A stretch of 64,000 nucleotides of DNA from Sphingomonadales bacterium (GCA_016707885.1 JADJGU010000001.1:620001-684000), one strand, 5' to 3'; numbered from the stretch's first letter, positions 50,501 through 58,708 are shown. Notes: generated by a model not told the origin, from the letters alone. Numbers and translations are program-made.

Positions 50501-51205
50501 TCACGCCCATAGAAACTCGACCGAAGTTGTCCCGGCATTACTACCGTCCGTATGAAAGCGACGCTCGCTGATGAAACCCTTTCCTTCGCTGTCGACCAGC
50601 ACAACCGTACTGCACCGCGTTCCATAAACAGGCGCATTGATGAAAATCGGAACGCCTCCGTCATCGAGCAGGCTTTCATCGCGGAGCATTTCGAACAAGT
50701 CAGCAGGCGCACCGTTGGCTGCGATCCAGTCAGACAAAGCCATTTCCGCAGAGCTGCGTCGCGGCCAGGGCTCTCCGGGATGACCGTTCGACAGGCCATG
50801 AATCCCGGCATCGAGCAATTGTCGTTGCGGCTGCGGCAGGTTGGACAGCAGCATCGTATCGTCCTGGCCGCACAACAATAGATTGAAAGGATTATAGTCG
50901 GGTAATTCGTCCATAAGCGGTGCGCGACCTTCGGCGAGCCAGTTTCCGACCAAAGCCCCGCGCGAAGCCTTTGCCGGGTCTGGCCCGTCCGGATTGCGGA
51001 TGTTGGTGACAACTGCCAGCCGTCCCTCGCTCGATACGCCCAGCCAGCCACCCCCCGCCTGCCGGTCGCGTCCCGCGATTACATGCGGTGCTTCGCTCCA
51101 GACATGGAGCGGATCAGCAGCACGTGCATGATATTCGTCGCGATTGCCCGCCAGGACAAGCTTCCAATGCGGATGGCAATCCACAGCAACGGCGACGACA
51201 CACAT
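50501..51205 (-). CDS. NRDE/TANGO2 family protein
   Basis: A 234-residue protein with the Ntn-hydrolase-like start MCVVAVAV (Cys2) and the name-giving AGNRDEYHARAADPLHVW motif at residues 19-36, followed by AGRDRQAGGGWLGV. TANGO2 homologues are linked to haem or lipid-CoA handling in eukaryotes; bacterial roles are unknown. Complete length. Upstream of it lies a small membrane-protein gene. Confidence 0.9.
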   Translation of the reverse strand: MCVVAVAVDCHPHWKLVLAGNRDEYHARAADPLHVWSEAPHVIAGRDRQAGGGWLGVSSEGRLAVVTNIRNPDGPDPAKASRGALVGNWLAEGRAPLMDELPDYNPFNLLLCGQDDTMLLSNLPQPQRQLLDAGIHGLSNGHPGEPWPRRSSAEMALSDWIAANGAPADLFEMLRDESLLDDGGVPIFINAPVYGTRCSTVVLVDSEGKGFISERRFHTDGSNAGTTSVEFLWA

Positions 51206-51229
51206 GCAAAGGGCTATGGCGCAACTGGC

Positions 51230-51646
51230 TCAGGCTTTCGAGCCTTTTTGTAAAATGTCGCGCTTTGTAGTGACAAAAAGCCAGCCCAAAATGGTGGTGG
51301 CCAAGACCATCACAATCACTGCACTATTGATACCCGCCCAGACAAGCTCACTGCCGTCACTATGTTTCATCGTTCCCCCGTATAGCGGGCTCAGGAAATG
51401 GGCGGCGAGGAATCCGGTCGTGACCAGTAGCGCGATCAGGCATGCCTCACGCAAACGGTTCTGCCGCCACACCATCCAACCGAGGTAGAGCGCAATCATA
51501 CTGTGCGTGATCAACTGCCACAAATTGTGCAGCCGTGCATGTCCCGGCCAGTCACGGTTGAACACATGGGTGGAGCTGATTTCAAGGATTGGCGTCAGCA
51601 ATCCGAAGGTCAGGATAGTAAGCGTGAAGAGAAGTTTTCGAACCAC
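51230..51646 (-). CDS. Small membrane protein (possibly DUF6640-like)
   Basis: A 138-residue protein with four predicted transmembrane segments (LLFTLTILTFGLLTPI, LWQLITHSMIALYLGWMVW, ACLIALLVTTGFLAAHFL, AVIVMVLATTILGWLFV) and a WPGHARLHNLWQL segment. I recall similar proteins under DUF6640 but am not sure. It faces a TetR regulator across a 23-bp palindrome that probably controls it. Confidence 0.75.
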   Translation of the reverse strand: MVRKLLFTLTILTFGLLTPILEISSTHVFNRDWPGHARLHNLWQLITHSMIALYLGWMVWRQNRLREACLIALLVTTGFLAAHFLSPLYGGTMKHSDGSELVWAGINSAVIVMVLATTILGWLFVTTKRDILQKGSKA

Positions 51647-51698
51647 GGCACATTATTCCTTTCGTCAGACGTTGAGGGAATGGCGCATCGGCTAACTC

Positions 51699-51721
51699 TT
51701 ATATTGACGATGTCAATATAA
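51699..51721. promoter_or_regulatory. TetR operator candidate
   Basis: Perfect 23-bp dyad: arms TTATATTGAC and GTCAATATAA around GAT. It lies 18 bases before the TetR start and about 53 bases upstream of the divergent membrane-protein gene. Placement between divergent genes is typical of TetR autoregulation and local repression. Confidence 0.75.
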
Positions 51722-51739
51722 GGTCGCATGGACTAGCAC

Positions 51740-52330
51740 ATGTTAGAAGACACCGAACGCCAATATCACCACGGGCGACTGCGGTGTGCATTGCTAGACG
51801 CGGCGCGCACTATTCTGGATCATGATGGCGTGGACCATTTAACGATCCGGGCCGTTGCGCGACTGGCGGGCGTGTCACACGCTGCCCCTGCCAACCATTT
51901 CAGCGACCGAAAGGCATTGCTGACAGCATTGGCAATGCGCAACTATTACGATCTGACATGGCGAGTGACGCAAGCAATTCATGCCAGTGAAGATGGCACT
52001 ACAGACCGGTTGCATGGGATCGCCGATGCCTTCCTAGATTATGCTTTGACTTACCCGCACCGGTTCCGGCTGTTGTGGCGCGGCGATCTGGTGAACATGA
52101 AGGACCCTGATCTGGAAACGACGATGAACGGGCTTTATGCAAAATTGCTTGCAGCAACCTCGCTCGATCCGTCAGGCAAAACGAATGTCAGTCGTGCCAT
52201 CGCGTTCTGGTCGATGGTGCACGGTTATGTCGCGCTGCGCATCGATGCGATGTTCACGCCGCAACCTGACGAACGCACCGGAGAGCCCCGTTTGACCGCG
52301 ATGATCAACCTGCTGTTTGCAGAGGAATAG
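51740..52330 (+). CDS. TetR family transcriptional regulator
   Basis: A 196-residue TetR-type repressor. The DNA-binding domain at residues 12-60 reads LRCALLDAARTILDHDGVDHLTIRAVARLAGVSHAAPANHF in pattern, with the recognition helix in VSHAAPANHF, followed by an all-helical ligand domain (TetR_C WHG-type, with MVHGYVALRIDAMF). A perfect palindrome lies just upstream. Its likely target is itself and the membrane-protein gene transcribed the other way. Confidence 0.92.
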   Translation: MLEDTERQYHHGRLRCALLDAARTILDHDGVDHLTIRAVARLAGVSHAAPANHFSDRKALLTALAMRNYYDLTWRVTQAIHASEDGTTDRLHGIADAFLDYALTYPHRFRLLWRGDLVNMKDPDLETTMNGLYAKLLAATSLDPSGKTNVSRAIAFWSMVHGYVALRIDAMFTPQPDERTGEPRLTAMINLLFAEE

Positions 52331-52334
52331 CGGG

Positions 52335-52934
52335 CTAATCGACAGCGAGGTCAACAGCACGATAGGGCCGGATCAAGTTGCGCACATCGGGCCAGTCGCC
52401 TGTCAACCAGCGCGACCAATCCGCCGTCGCCAATATCGCTGGCACCGATGCTGGTGCCTTTCCCCCTTCGATCGGATAAAAGGCTGCAGAAGGCTCGGTC
52501 GTCAAAATTGCGAAGACCGGCATGTCGGTCAAATCACGCCAAATTCCGGCGACGGCAAAACATTTTGCGGATGTCAGTCTGCATGTTTGCAGTGCTTTGG
52601 ATCGGCCACCGGGCAACGGAAATTCGGTCATCGGCACTAGGCAGCGAAGCTCTCGATGCCGTAAATTTCCAACCCAGAAAGGGCTATCGAGATTGCGAAC
52701 CGAAGATACCCAGCGCATCTGACCGACGGCTGTCATTTCCGGGGATTTGCCAGGCGCAGGATAGCCCCAATGCATCGGACGCATCACCTTGGCGCCGGTC
52801 CGACCGGACAGAACGACAACCGGCGCAAACTGTCCAACGGAGATTTGCCCACCCTGCCACGGATCTGGCCCGGCATGTGCGCTAAAGCACGCTGCTATGT
52901 CAGCCGAGCAGGCGTCCAGTTGATAGGCATTCAT
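52335..52934 (-). CDS. SRAP (SOS response-associated peptidase)-like protein lacking the catalytic cysteine
   Basis: A 199-residue protein with SRAP-like segments: MRPMHWGYPAPG, NLDSPFWVGNLRHRELRCLVPMTEFPLP, FAVAGIWRDL and FAILTTEP, plus the late VPAILATADWSRWLTG. True SRAP/HMCES proteins begin MCGR, and Cys2 forms the crosslink to abasic sites. Here the N-terminus reads MNAYQLDACSADIAACF, with no Cys2. It is therefore a divergent member unlikely to use the same chemistry. The start could also be the TTG at 52955. Confidence 0.75.
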   Translation of the reverse strand: MNAYQLDACSADIAACFSAHAGPDPWQGGQISVGQFAPVVVLSGRTGAKVMRPMHWGYPAPGKSPEMTAVGQMRWVSSVRNLDSPFWVGNLRHRELRCLVPMTEFPLPGGRSKALQTCRLTSAKCFAVAGIWRDLTDMPVFAILTTEPSAAFYPIEGGKAPASVPAILATADWSRWLTGDWPDVRNLIRPYRAVDLAVD

Positions 52935-52994
52935 CGCCTCGACATCGTCCAACAAGTATTTTTCCGCAAGACAAGCGCAGGCTATCGACGCAGA

Positions 52995-53192
52995 TTATTC
53001 GCTATCGTTGCGACTTTCCGCCCTGCGGTCGGCTCCTGAGCGCCTGTCGCTGGCAACGCGGCGGTCACTCCCCGAACGGCGCTCGGGCCCCGAATATGCA
53101 GGGTCACTAAATTGGCGTCGATCGCCACCCGATCGCCGGTCGGACTTACTCCTCCGGTCGCTCGCTTGTCGAATTTCGCTGTCATCACTCAT
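52995..53192 (-). CDS. Small DRR-repeat protein
   Basis: A 65-residue, extremely charged protein built of degenerate repeats of the form (S/A)DRRSxx: SDRRSKSDRRSGGDRR, then PERRSGSDRR and ASDRRSGADRR. No hydrophobic segment; probably disordered. A strong GGAAAGGGGAG site lies seven bases before the ATG, supporting expression. Similar short arginine/aspartate repeat proteins occur in sphingomonads, without known function (recollection). It sits between the SRAP-like gene and a very small membrane protein. Confidence 0.7.
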   Translation of the reverse strand: MSDDSEIRQASDRRSKSDRRSGGDRRQFSDPAYSGPERRSGSDRRVASDRRSGADRRAESRNDSE

Positions 53193-53380
53193 ATGCCGCT
53201 CCCCTTTCCAGCATTTGCGTGGAAAATTTCCTCAATGTAGGCGACCTGTCATTGTTGAACTATGCTTAACCTACTAAATCCAAAGATATAGTAAATTGTA
53301 AATTCGCTTTGATCAAAATCAAGGACTGCTGGATCGCAGCAAGGCACGACGGACCTGTCAAAATTGAACGAGGTTTTCCA

Positions 53381-53491
53381 ATGTCCGATCTGTCGATTTT
53401 TCCTGTCGCAATTTTTAGCGGTATGGTGCTGTCTTTTGCGGCCATCATGCTGTTCGCGGTGTTGACCGACAAAGACCCCAGCAAAAGCTAA
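53381..53491 (+). CDS. 36-residue single-pass membrane protein
   Basis: A very short frame encoding MSDLSIFPVAIFSG, a transmembrane helix of about 20 residues (IFSGMVLSFAAIMLFAVL), and the charged tail TDKDPSKS. GAGG lies nine bases upstream of the ATG. The amphipathic start, single helix and charged tail make a real small protein plausible. It is flanked by about 180 bases without other genes on its 5' side. Could be a subunit of a membrane complex. Confidence 0.55.
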   Translation: MSDLSIFPVAIFSGMVLSFAAIMLFAVLTDKDPSKS

Positions 53492-53507
53492 AGCATTTTC
53501 AGCGCTT

Positions 53508-53828
53508 TTAATATTCGACCCGGACGGTGACTGTATCTCCTGCGGTCAAGCCTTCGGATTTGCGTACTGCTGCCTTGACAGGAAGCAGATAGCCACCGCT
53601 CTCCTTGGCTGGGAAGACCGACGTCTGCCACTTGGTATCGCCGATCATTGCGGTGACACGGATTGATCCCCAGCCGCGTCGCTGCCCGCCCTCCAGCCGC
53701 CGCATAAGCGCGGTAGCGCGGATCGCTTCGGCCGCATCTCCGTCAACGGTCAGGAAATGCCAGCTCGCCGGAGCTTGGGGGCTGGTCCAGATCCAAAGGG
53801 TAGCAGTGGTCTCGACGCTCTCGCTCAC
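53508..53828 (-). CDS. DUF1905 family protein
   Basis: A 106-residue beta-rich protein of the DUF1905 family: TLWIWTSPQAPASWHFLTV, GWGSIRVTAMIGDTKWQTSVFP and YLLPVKAAVRKSEGLTAGDTVTVRVEY. Function unknown; some members are fused to YdeI-type domains. Its ATG overlaps the stop of the cyclophilin gene, so both are co-expressed. Confidence 0.87.
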   Translation of the reverse strand: MSESVETTATLWIWTSPQAPASWHFLTVDGDAAEAIRATALMRRLEGGQRRGWGSIRVTAMIGDTKWQTSVFPAKESGGYLLPVKAAVRKSEGLTAGDTVTVRVEY

Positions 53829-54760
53829 TGCTTCTGCCGTCTCACAGGGACCGGGATATTGCAGATATCTGCGCCCCCTGCCGGCGTGATGAAAAACGGA
53901 TCACGCCGGTTGGCGCGGGCATCTGCGTAGGCGGCGAAGCTGGCACTATCGGTGGATAGATATTCGAACGCGGGCAGGTCAGCGATTTCATTGCCGAGGC
54001 GCATTGAGATGATCGGTACGCGGTCCTCTTCTTTCTCGTAAAAGCCGAGCGGCCCGGTGCCGCGCGGCAGGCTGGAAAGATGCTCGATCCCCTCAATCAC
54101 GCGCCCGACCAGCGCGATATTGCGGTCAAGGTGGCGCGGTGCGTGACCGATGACGGTGTAGAGTTCGGCACCGGTACCAGTGTCGGGCGAGAGATTGCGG
54201 CCCACGCCAACCATGCCGTAGCAGTGGGTTGGCCAATTGCGTTCGCTGTCGGACGTGCCGACCCCTGCAACCGGGAATCCTTGATGAAAGCTTGTCCATC
54301 GCGAGACATCATTTGGTGGAACAAAAAGTCCGTCTAGTGCACGCGGACGAGCTAGCGACTTTGGATGAACATAGTCAGATTCAGACACATTCACCAAACC
54401 CTCAGGCAGAGCTTTCTTTTCAGTCGGATCCCCCCATTGCGCGACATAATTGTCCTGCACGCGGACAACGGCGGTGCCATCCCACCATTTCGCTGCCGCG
54501 AGCTTGCGGATATTGCCCACCCAGCCTTGGCTGAACGGTGCCGGCATAAGCTGGATGATAATGCGGCGGGCTTTGCCCTTGGCATCGGGCGTAAGGTCCA
54601 TCACCAGCAGGTCCGATGGCGCAATCGTCACCCATTCCTCTGCCTTCGCTTTGGCAACGATTTCCGGTGGTGATGGATATTCAGGTTTGGCATCCTGAGC
54701 CAACAGCGGGAGCGCGACGAAGGATGCGGCGCAGGCGAGCAGAGACAGCTTTTTGATCAT
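53825..54760 (-). CDS. Cyclophilin-type peptidylprolyl isomerase, secreted
   Basis: A 311-residue protein with a signal peptide (residues 1-21, LPLLAQ) and a large divergent cyclophilin domain: GKARRIIIQLMPAPFSQGWVGNIRKLAA, DNYVAQWGDPTEKK, HCYGMVGVGRN and YTVIGHAPRHLDRNIALVGRVIEG. The FHR/QFF motifs of canonical cyclophilins are altered, so isomerase activity is not assured. Coupled to DUF1905. Confidence 0.87.
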   Translation of the reverse strand: MIKKLSLLACAASFVALPLLAQDAKPEYPSPPEIVAKAKAEEWVTIAPSDLLVMDLTPDAKGKARRIIIQLMPAPFSQGWVGNIRKLAAAKWWDGTAVVRVQDNYVAQWGDPTEKKALPEGLVNVSESDYVHPKSLARPRALDGLFVPPNDVSRWTSFHQGFPVAGVGTSDSERNWPTHCYGMVGVGRNLSPDTGTGAELYTVIGHAPRHLDRNIALVGRVIEGIEHLSSLPRGTGPLGFYEKEEDRVPIISMRLGNEIADLPAFEYLSTDSASFAAYADARANRRDPFFITPAGGADICNIPVPVRRQKQ

Positions 54761-54831
54761 ATAGCCTTATTACAAATCATCCGCCCTTGCGAAAGCCGCA
54801 ATCAGGCGATAGGGCGCGCCATCCAGGATGC

Positions 54832-54922
54832 GGAGACGTGGCCGAGTGGTCGAAGGCGCTCGCCTGGAAAGTGAGTATGGGTCAAAAGCCCATCGAGGGT
54901 TCGAATCCCTCCGTCTCCGCCA
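54832..54922 (+). tRNA. tRNA-Ser (anticodon GGA)
   Basis: A 91-base class II tRNA with encoded CCA. Acceptor arms GGAGACG and CGTCTCC pair perfectly. The D-arm is GCCGAGTGGTCGAAGGC, the anticodon arm CTCGC-CTGGAAA-GTGAG places GGA in the loop, a long variable arm (ATGGG..CCCAT) identifies Ser, and the T-arm is GAGGG-TTCGAAT-CCCTC. Reads UCC/UCU codons. No integrase or att-like duplication was seen next to it. Confidence 0.95.
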
Positions 54923-54952
54923 TTTCATCCAAAGCTGCCGCCGACTTTGGTC

Positions 54953-55597
54953 CTAGCGAAATGGGGCCTCGATCATTGCGGCGATTACCTTTGCCGCATG
55001 TTTGAGCGTTGACCCTGATTGCCACATGCGGTGCGGGCGGGATTTATCTGACAGCTCGCTCTCGCGCGATGCCAGAATGGCACCCAAGGTGGACCCTAGA
55101 AAAACGAAACGCTCATTCTTTTTCGCTGCTGGCATTTCGGGCATCAGTCGGCGCAGGTGATCTAAGCAACGCTGGTATCCCGTGTTCCAACGCCCCTCGA
55201 GCGCTTCCATGAAAAAGGCACGATGCGAAAGTCCCAGCAGCGTGAAAAAGCGGTTGAAGCTCTCATCGCCCGGGTTTGCTTCAGGATCGAGCGAGGTTTC
55301 GATCATCCCTTCGATCACTTCGGTGACATTATGCGGTCCGCCTTTCGCCTCGCAAGCGTCCAGCCAGGCATTGCGGCGAACATCAATCGCGCGGGCTCCG
55401 TCGACGATCAGCTCGCGAACCAGCGCCTCTTTCGAGCCGAAATAATAGCCGACCACGGCGTGGTTTTTCTGCCCGGCGGCCTCGGCAATCTGGCGCACGG
55501 TAACACCGTCAATCCCGCGCTCGGCAAATAGGCGCAAGGCCACTGCTTTCAAATGCTCCGCAGCATCAGATCGCACTTTCGGGGCGGGATTGGCCAT
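54953..55597 (-). CDS. TetR family transcriptional regulator
   Basis: A 214-residue TetR repressor: helix-turn-helix at about residues 14-60 (LKAVALRLFAERGIDGVTVRQIAEAAG, then VVGYYFGSKEALVRELI). The ligand domain is of the type seen near fatty-acid and acyl-CoA genes. It is divergent from the kinase-SDR-ACAD operon, with a perfect 18-bp palindrome in the gap, and so probably represses that operon until an acyl-CoA or related intermediate appears. Confidence 0.92.
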   Translation of the reverse strand: MANPAPKVRSDAAEHLKAVALRLFAERGIDGVTVRQIAEAAGQKNHAVVGYYFGSKEALVRELIVDGARAIDVRRNAWLDACEAKGGPHNVTEVIEGMIETSLDPEANPGDESFNRFFTLLGLSHRAFFMEALEGRWNTGYQRCLDHLRRLMPEMPAAKKNERFVFLGSTLGAILASRESELSDKSRPHRMWQSGSTLKHAAKVIAAMIEAPFR

Positions 55598-55636
55598 AGC
55601 CAGAACCTAGGCTTGACTCATTTTTACGTCAACTGC

Positions 55637-55654
55637 ATTATCCATTTGGATAAT
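55637..55654. promoter_or_regulatory. Palindromic TetR operator candidate of the catabolic operon
   Basis: Perfect dyad ATTATCCA-TT-TGGATAAT, 40 bases upstream of the TetR start and about 22 bases before the kinase start. It probably overlaps the operon promoter. Its size and centre resemble the palindrome at 12704-12721, though the arms differ. Confidence 0.75.
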
Positions 55655-55675
55655 ATTGGAGAGGATTCGTTGGAG

Positions 55676-56704
55676 ATGATCGACGGCGTCGATCTTTCGG
55701 CACTCGAACAGTGGATGGACCGACAAGGGCTTGGAGAGGGGCCCATTGCCGAGGCCACCACATTGGCGGGTGGCACACAGAACATATTGCTGCGGTTCAG
55801 CAGGTCTGGCCGCTCCTATGTCTTGCGCCGCCCGCCGCCTGTTTTGCGCGCCAATTCGAACAAAACCATGCGCCGCGAAGCGCGTGTGTTAGCAGCACTT
55901 AAAGGCAGTGACGTCCCACATCCCGAGCTGATTGCGGCCTGCCCAGAAGCGAATGTGATCGGTGCATCGTTCTACCTGATGGAGCCGATCGAGGGTTTCA
56001 ATGCGACACAAGGCCTGCCTGCGCTGCATGCTGGGGACGCGGTCGTCCGACACCGCATGGGTCTGGCGATGGTGGAAGCTATAGCAGCGCTCAGCCAGGT
56101 GGATTATCAAGCAGTGGGCCTCGAAGGGTTTGGCAAACTCGACAACTGGATCGAGCGGCAGGTCGGGCGCTGGGCTTCACAACTCGCAAGCTATGCTGAA
56201 ATGCCGGGTTGGACCGGGCCTGATGCTATCCCCGGTGTCGCCAAGGTTGCCGAGTGGCTCGATGCACATCGCCCCACCAGCTTCCAGCCGGGTATCATTC
56301 ATGGCGATTTCCATTTCGCCAATGTGCTGTTCCGTAACGACAGCGGCGAATTGGCGGCGGTGGTCGATTGGGAATTGTGCACTTTGGGCGATCCGCTGCT
56401 CGACCTCGGTTGGCTCGCTGCGACGTGGCCGGAAAATAACCACCCACATGCAACCGATGTCGCGATTACGCCGTGGGAGGGCTTTGCCACCCCCGACGAA
56501 CTAGTCACCCATTATGCTGAACTGACTGGCCGCGATTTGGCGGACTTTGATTGGTACGCGGTGCTCGCTTGCTACAAGCTGGGCATCATCCTCGAAGGCA
56601 CGCACGCACGCGCCTGTGCAGGCAAGGCCCCACGCGAGACCGGCGACCGGCTGCACGCCCACACCATCCACCTCTTTGAACGCGCGCTGCGGCGCATCAG
56701 CTGA
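55676..56704 (+). CDS. APH-type phosphotransferase (ACAD10/11 kinase-domain-like)
   Basis: A 342-residue protein kinase-like phosphotransferase: Gly-rich loop region LAGGTQNILLRF, LRRPP, MRREARVLAALKGSDVPHPELIAAC, the catalytic loop IIHGDFHFANVLF and the metal-binding VVDWELCTLGDPLLDLGWL. It matches the kinase domain fused to acyl-CoA dehydrogenase in animal ACAD10/11 and LvaA in bacteria. Those kinases phosphorylate the hydroxyl of 4-hydroxyacyl-CoA. A TTG two codons upstream (55670) has a better spaced GGAGAGG and may be the true start. First gene of a seven-gene operon. Confidence 0.87.
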   Translation: MIDGVDLSALEQWMDRQGLGEGPIAEATTLAGGTQNILLRFSRSGRSYVLRRPPPVLRANSNKTMRREARVLAALKGSDVPHPELIAACPEANVIGASFYLMEPIEGFNATQGLPALHAGDAVVRHRMGLAMVEAIAALSQVDYQAVGLEGFGKLDNWIERQVGRWASQLASYAEMPGWTGPDAIPGVAKVAEWLDAHRPTSFQPGIIHGDFHFANVLFRNDSGELAAVVDWELCTLGDPLLDLGWLAATWPENNHPHATDVAITPWEGFATPDELVTHYAELTGRDLADFDWYAVLACYKLGIILEGTHARACAGKAPRETGDRLHAHTIHLFERALRRIS

Positions 56705-56718
56705 AAGGAATATCCTCT

Positions 56719-57456
56719 ATGGCCAACGACACCGATTTCACCGGCAAGCATGTGCTGGTTGTCGGCGGATCGAGCGGGATCGGCAATGGCATCGCGCATG
56801 GCTTTCGCGAGCGCGGCGCCAAAGTGCATGTCTGGGGCACTCGTGCCAATGCCGCCGACTATGATCCGGCTGACGGTTCGGAGCTGAGCGGGCTGGGCTA
56901 TTCCTGCGTCGATGTCAGCGATCCCGATGCGATTGAGGGAGCGGCGATGCCCTTCGACACACTCGACGTGCTCGTGCTTTGCCAAGGCACCGTTGTCTAT
57001 AAACGCGGCGAATTTGAGCGTCCCGGCTGGGATCATGTGATGGCGGTCAATCTCGACAGCCTGATGCACATTTCGCGCAAATTCAAACCGCAACTGCTCG
57101 ACAGCAAGGGCAGCGTCATCATCGTTAGTTCGATTTCGGGGCTGAAGGCCAATATCGGCAATCCGGCCTATGCCGCGTCCAAGGCAGGCGCGATCAGCCT
57201 GACCAAGACGCTGGGGCAGGCATGGGGGCCCGAAGGCATCCGCGTCAACGGCCTCGCCCCCGGCCTTGTCGACACCAAGCTGACCAAGGTGACCACGCAA
57301 AGCCCAGAACGGCTCGCCGGTGCGCTCGCCAACATTCCGCAACGCCGCATGGGCCTGCCTGTCGACATGGCGGGCGCGGCCATTTTCCTAGCATCCCCGC
57401 TCGCCTCTTATGTCACCGGCCACACGCTGATCGTCGATGGCGGGCTTTCCCTCTGA
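56719..57456 (+). CDS. SDR family oxidoreductase
   Basis: A 245-residue short-chain dehydrogenase: NAD(P)-binding HVLVVGGSSGIGNGIAHGF at residues 9-27, catalytic SSISG (Ser), and YAASKAG with the Tyr-x-x-x-Lys pair; the C-terminus GHTLIVDGGLSL is typical. It oxidises or reduces a hydroxyl/keto group, perhaps on an acyl-CoA of this pathway. Starts 14 bases after the kinase stop, with AAAGGA upstream. Confidence 0.92.
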   Translation: MANDTDFTGKHVLVVGGSSGIGNGIAHGFRERGAKVHVWGTRANAADYDPADGSELSGLGYSCVDVSDPDAIEGAAMPFDTLDVLVLCQGTVVYKRGEFERPGWDHVMAVNLDSLMHISRKFKPQLLDSKGSVIIVSSISGLKANIGNPAYAASKAGAISLTKTLGQAWGPEGIRVNGLAPGLVDTKLTKVTTQSPERLAGALANIPQRRMGLPVDMAGAAIFLASPLASYVTGHTLIVDGGLSL

Positions 57457-57468
57457 AAGGACTTTCCC

Positions 57469-58695
57469 ATGGATTTCGAACATAGCGACAAGGTCAAAGG
57501 GCTGCTGGCCCAAATTCAAGCTTTCATGGACGAGCATGTCTATCCCAATGAGGAAGACTATCATCGCTTCGTCACAGACCCGGCCAATATCTGGAAGGAA
57601 TGGCCGAAGATGGAGGACCTGAAGGCCAAGGCGAAGGCATTGGACCTGTGGAACCTGTTCCTGCCCCACGAATATGGCGAATTCTCGCCCGGCCTGACCA
57701 ATCTGGAATATGCCCCGATTGCCGAACTGCTCGGCCGCGTGCCATGGTCGAGCCAGGTGTTCAACTGCTCCGCGCCCGACACGGGCAATATGGAAGTGCT
57801 GGCCAAATATGGTTCGCCCGAACAGCAGGAAAAATGGCTCAAACCGCTGCTCAATGGCGAAATCCGTTCGGCCTATGTCATGACCGAGCCACAGGTCGCT
57901 TCGTCGGATGCAACTAACCTCGAACTGTCGATCACCCCCGATGGCGACGAATATGTGATCAACGGCCGCAAATGGTGGATTTCGAACGCGATGCACCCGC
58001 GTTGCGACATCTGGATCGTGATGGGCAAGACCGATTTCAACGCCCCTCGCCACGCCCAGCATTCGCAAATCCTGGTCGAGCCCAGCACTCCGGGCATCAC
58101 CATCGTTCGCCACCAGACGGTGTTCGGTTCGCACAATTCACCGGGCGGTGAATCCGAACTGCGCTTTGAAAATGTCCGCGTGCCCAAGGAAAACCTGATC
58201 CTCGGCGAAGGCCGCGGATTTGAAATTGCGCAAGGCCGCCTCGGGCCCGGTCGTATCCACCACTGCATGCGCTCGATCGGGCAAGCACAGCGCGCGCTTG
58301 AGATCATGGCGCGGCGCGTCGACAGCCGCGTCGCTTTCGGTAAAAAGCTCGCCGACCAGTCGTCGATCCGGCAGGATGTGGCGAAGAGCTTTTGCGAGAT
58401 AGAGATGTCGCGCCTGCTGACGCTCAAAGCAGCAGACGCGATGGATCGCTATGGCAACAAGGTCGCGAAAGACCTGATCGCTGCGATCAAGGTCGTCGCC
58501 CCGCAAATGGCGCAGACCGTGTGCGACCGCGCGATCCAGGCGCATGGCGGCATGGGCGTTTCGGATGATACGCCGATCGCGCGCTTCTTCACGCTCAACC
58601 GCTTCGTGCGCATCGCCGATGGCCCGGACGAGGTGCATATGAGCCAGCTCGGCAAGGCGAAAATTAAAGAATATGTCTCGATGAACGAACGTTGA
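57469..58695 (+). CDS. Acyl-CoA dehydrogenase, ACAD10/11 type
   Basis: A 408-residue acyl-CoA dehydrogenase with ACAD10/11 hallmarks: YVMTEPQVASSDATN, GRKWWISNAMHPRC and GRIHHCMRSIGQAQRALE. The position of the usual catalytic Glu (YEG in other ACADs) reads ADG in IADGPDEVHMSQ. In this branch the enzyme is known to work together with the kinase on 4-hydroxyacyl-CoA, removing the phosphorylated hydroxyl. Kinase and dehydrogenase are separate here, unlike the fused animal proteins. AAAGGA lies upstream of the ATG. Confidence 0.92.
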   Translation: MDFEHSDKVKGLLAQIQAFMDEHVYPNEEDYHRFVTDPANIWKEWPKMEDLKAKAKALDLWNLFLPHEYGEFSPGLTNLEYAPIAELLGRVPWSSQVFNCSAPDTGNMEVLAKYGSPEQQEKWLKPLLNGEIRSAYVMTEPQVASSDATNLELSITPDGDEYVINGRKWWISNAMHPRCDIWIVMGKTDFNAPRHAQHSQILVEPSTPGITIVRHQTVFGSHNSPGGESELRFENVRVPKENLILGEGRGFEIAQGRLGPGRIHHCMRSIGQAQRALEIMARRVDSRVAFGKKLADQSSIRQDVAKSFCEIEMSRLLTLKAADAMDRYGNKVAKDLIAAIKVVAPQMAQTVCDRAIQAHGGMGVSDDTPIARFFTLNRFVRIADGPDEVHMSQLGKAKIKEYVSMNER

Positions 58696-58708
58696 GGAGG
58701 CGCACAAC

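Noticed and set aside
54832..54922. tRNA-Ser as an integration site for a mobile island
   Set aside because: No integrase gene, no duplicated tRNA 3' end and no composition change next to it.
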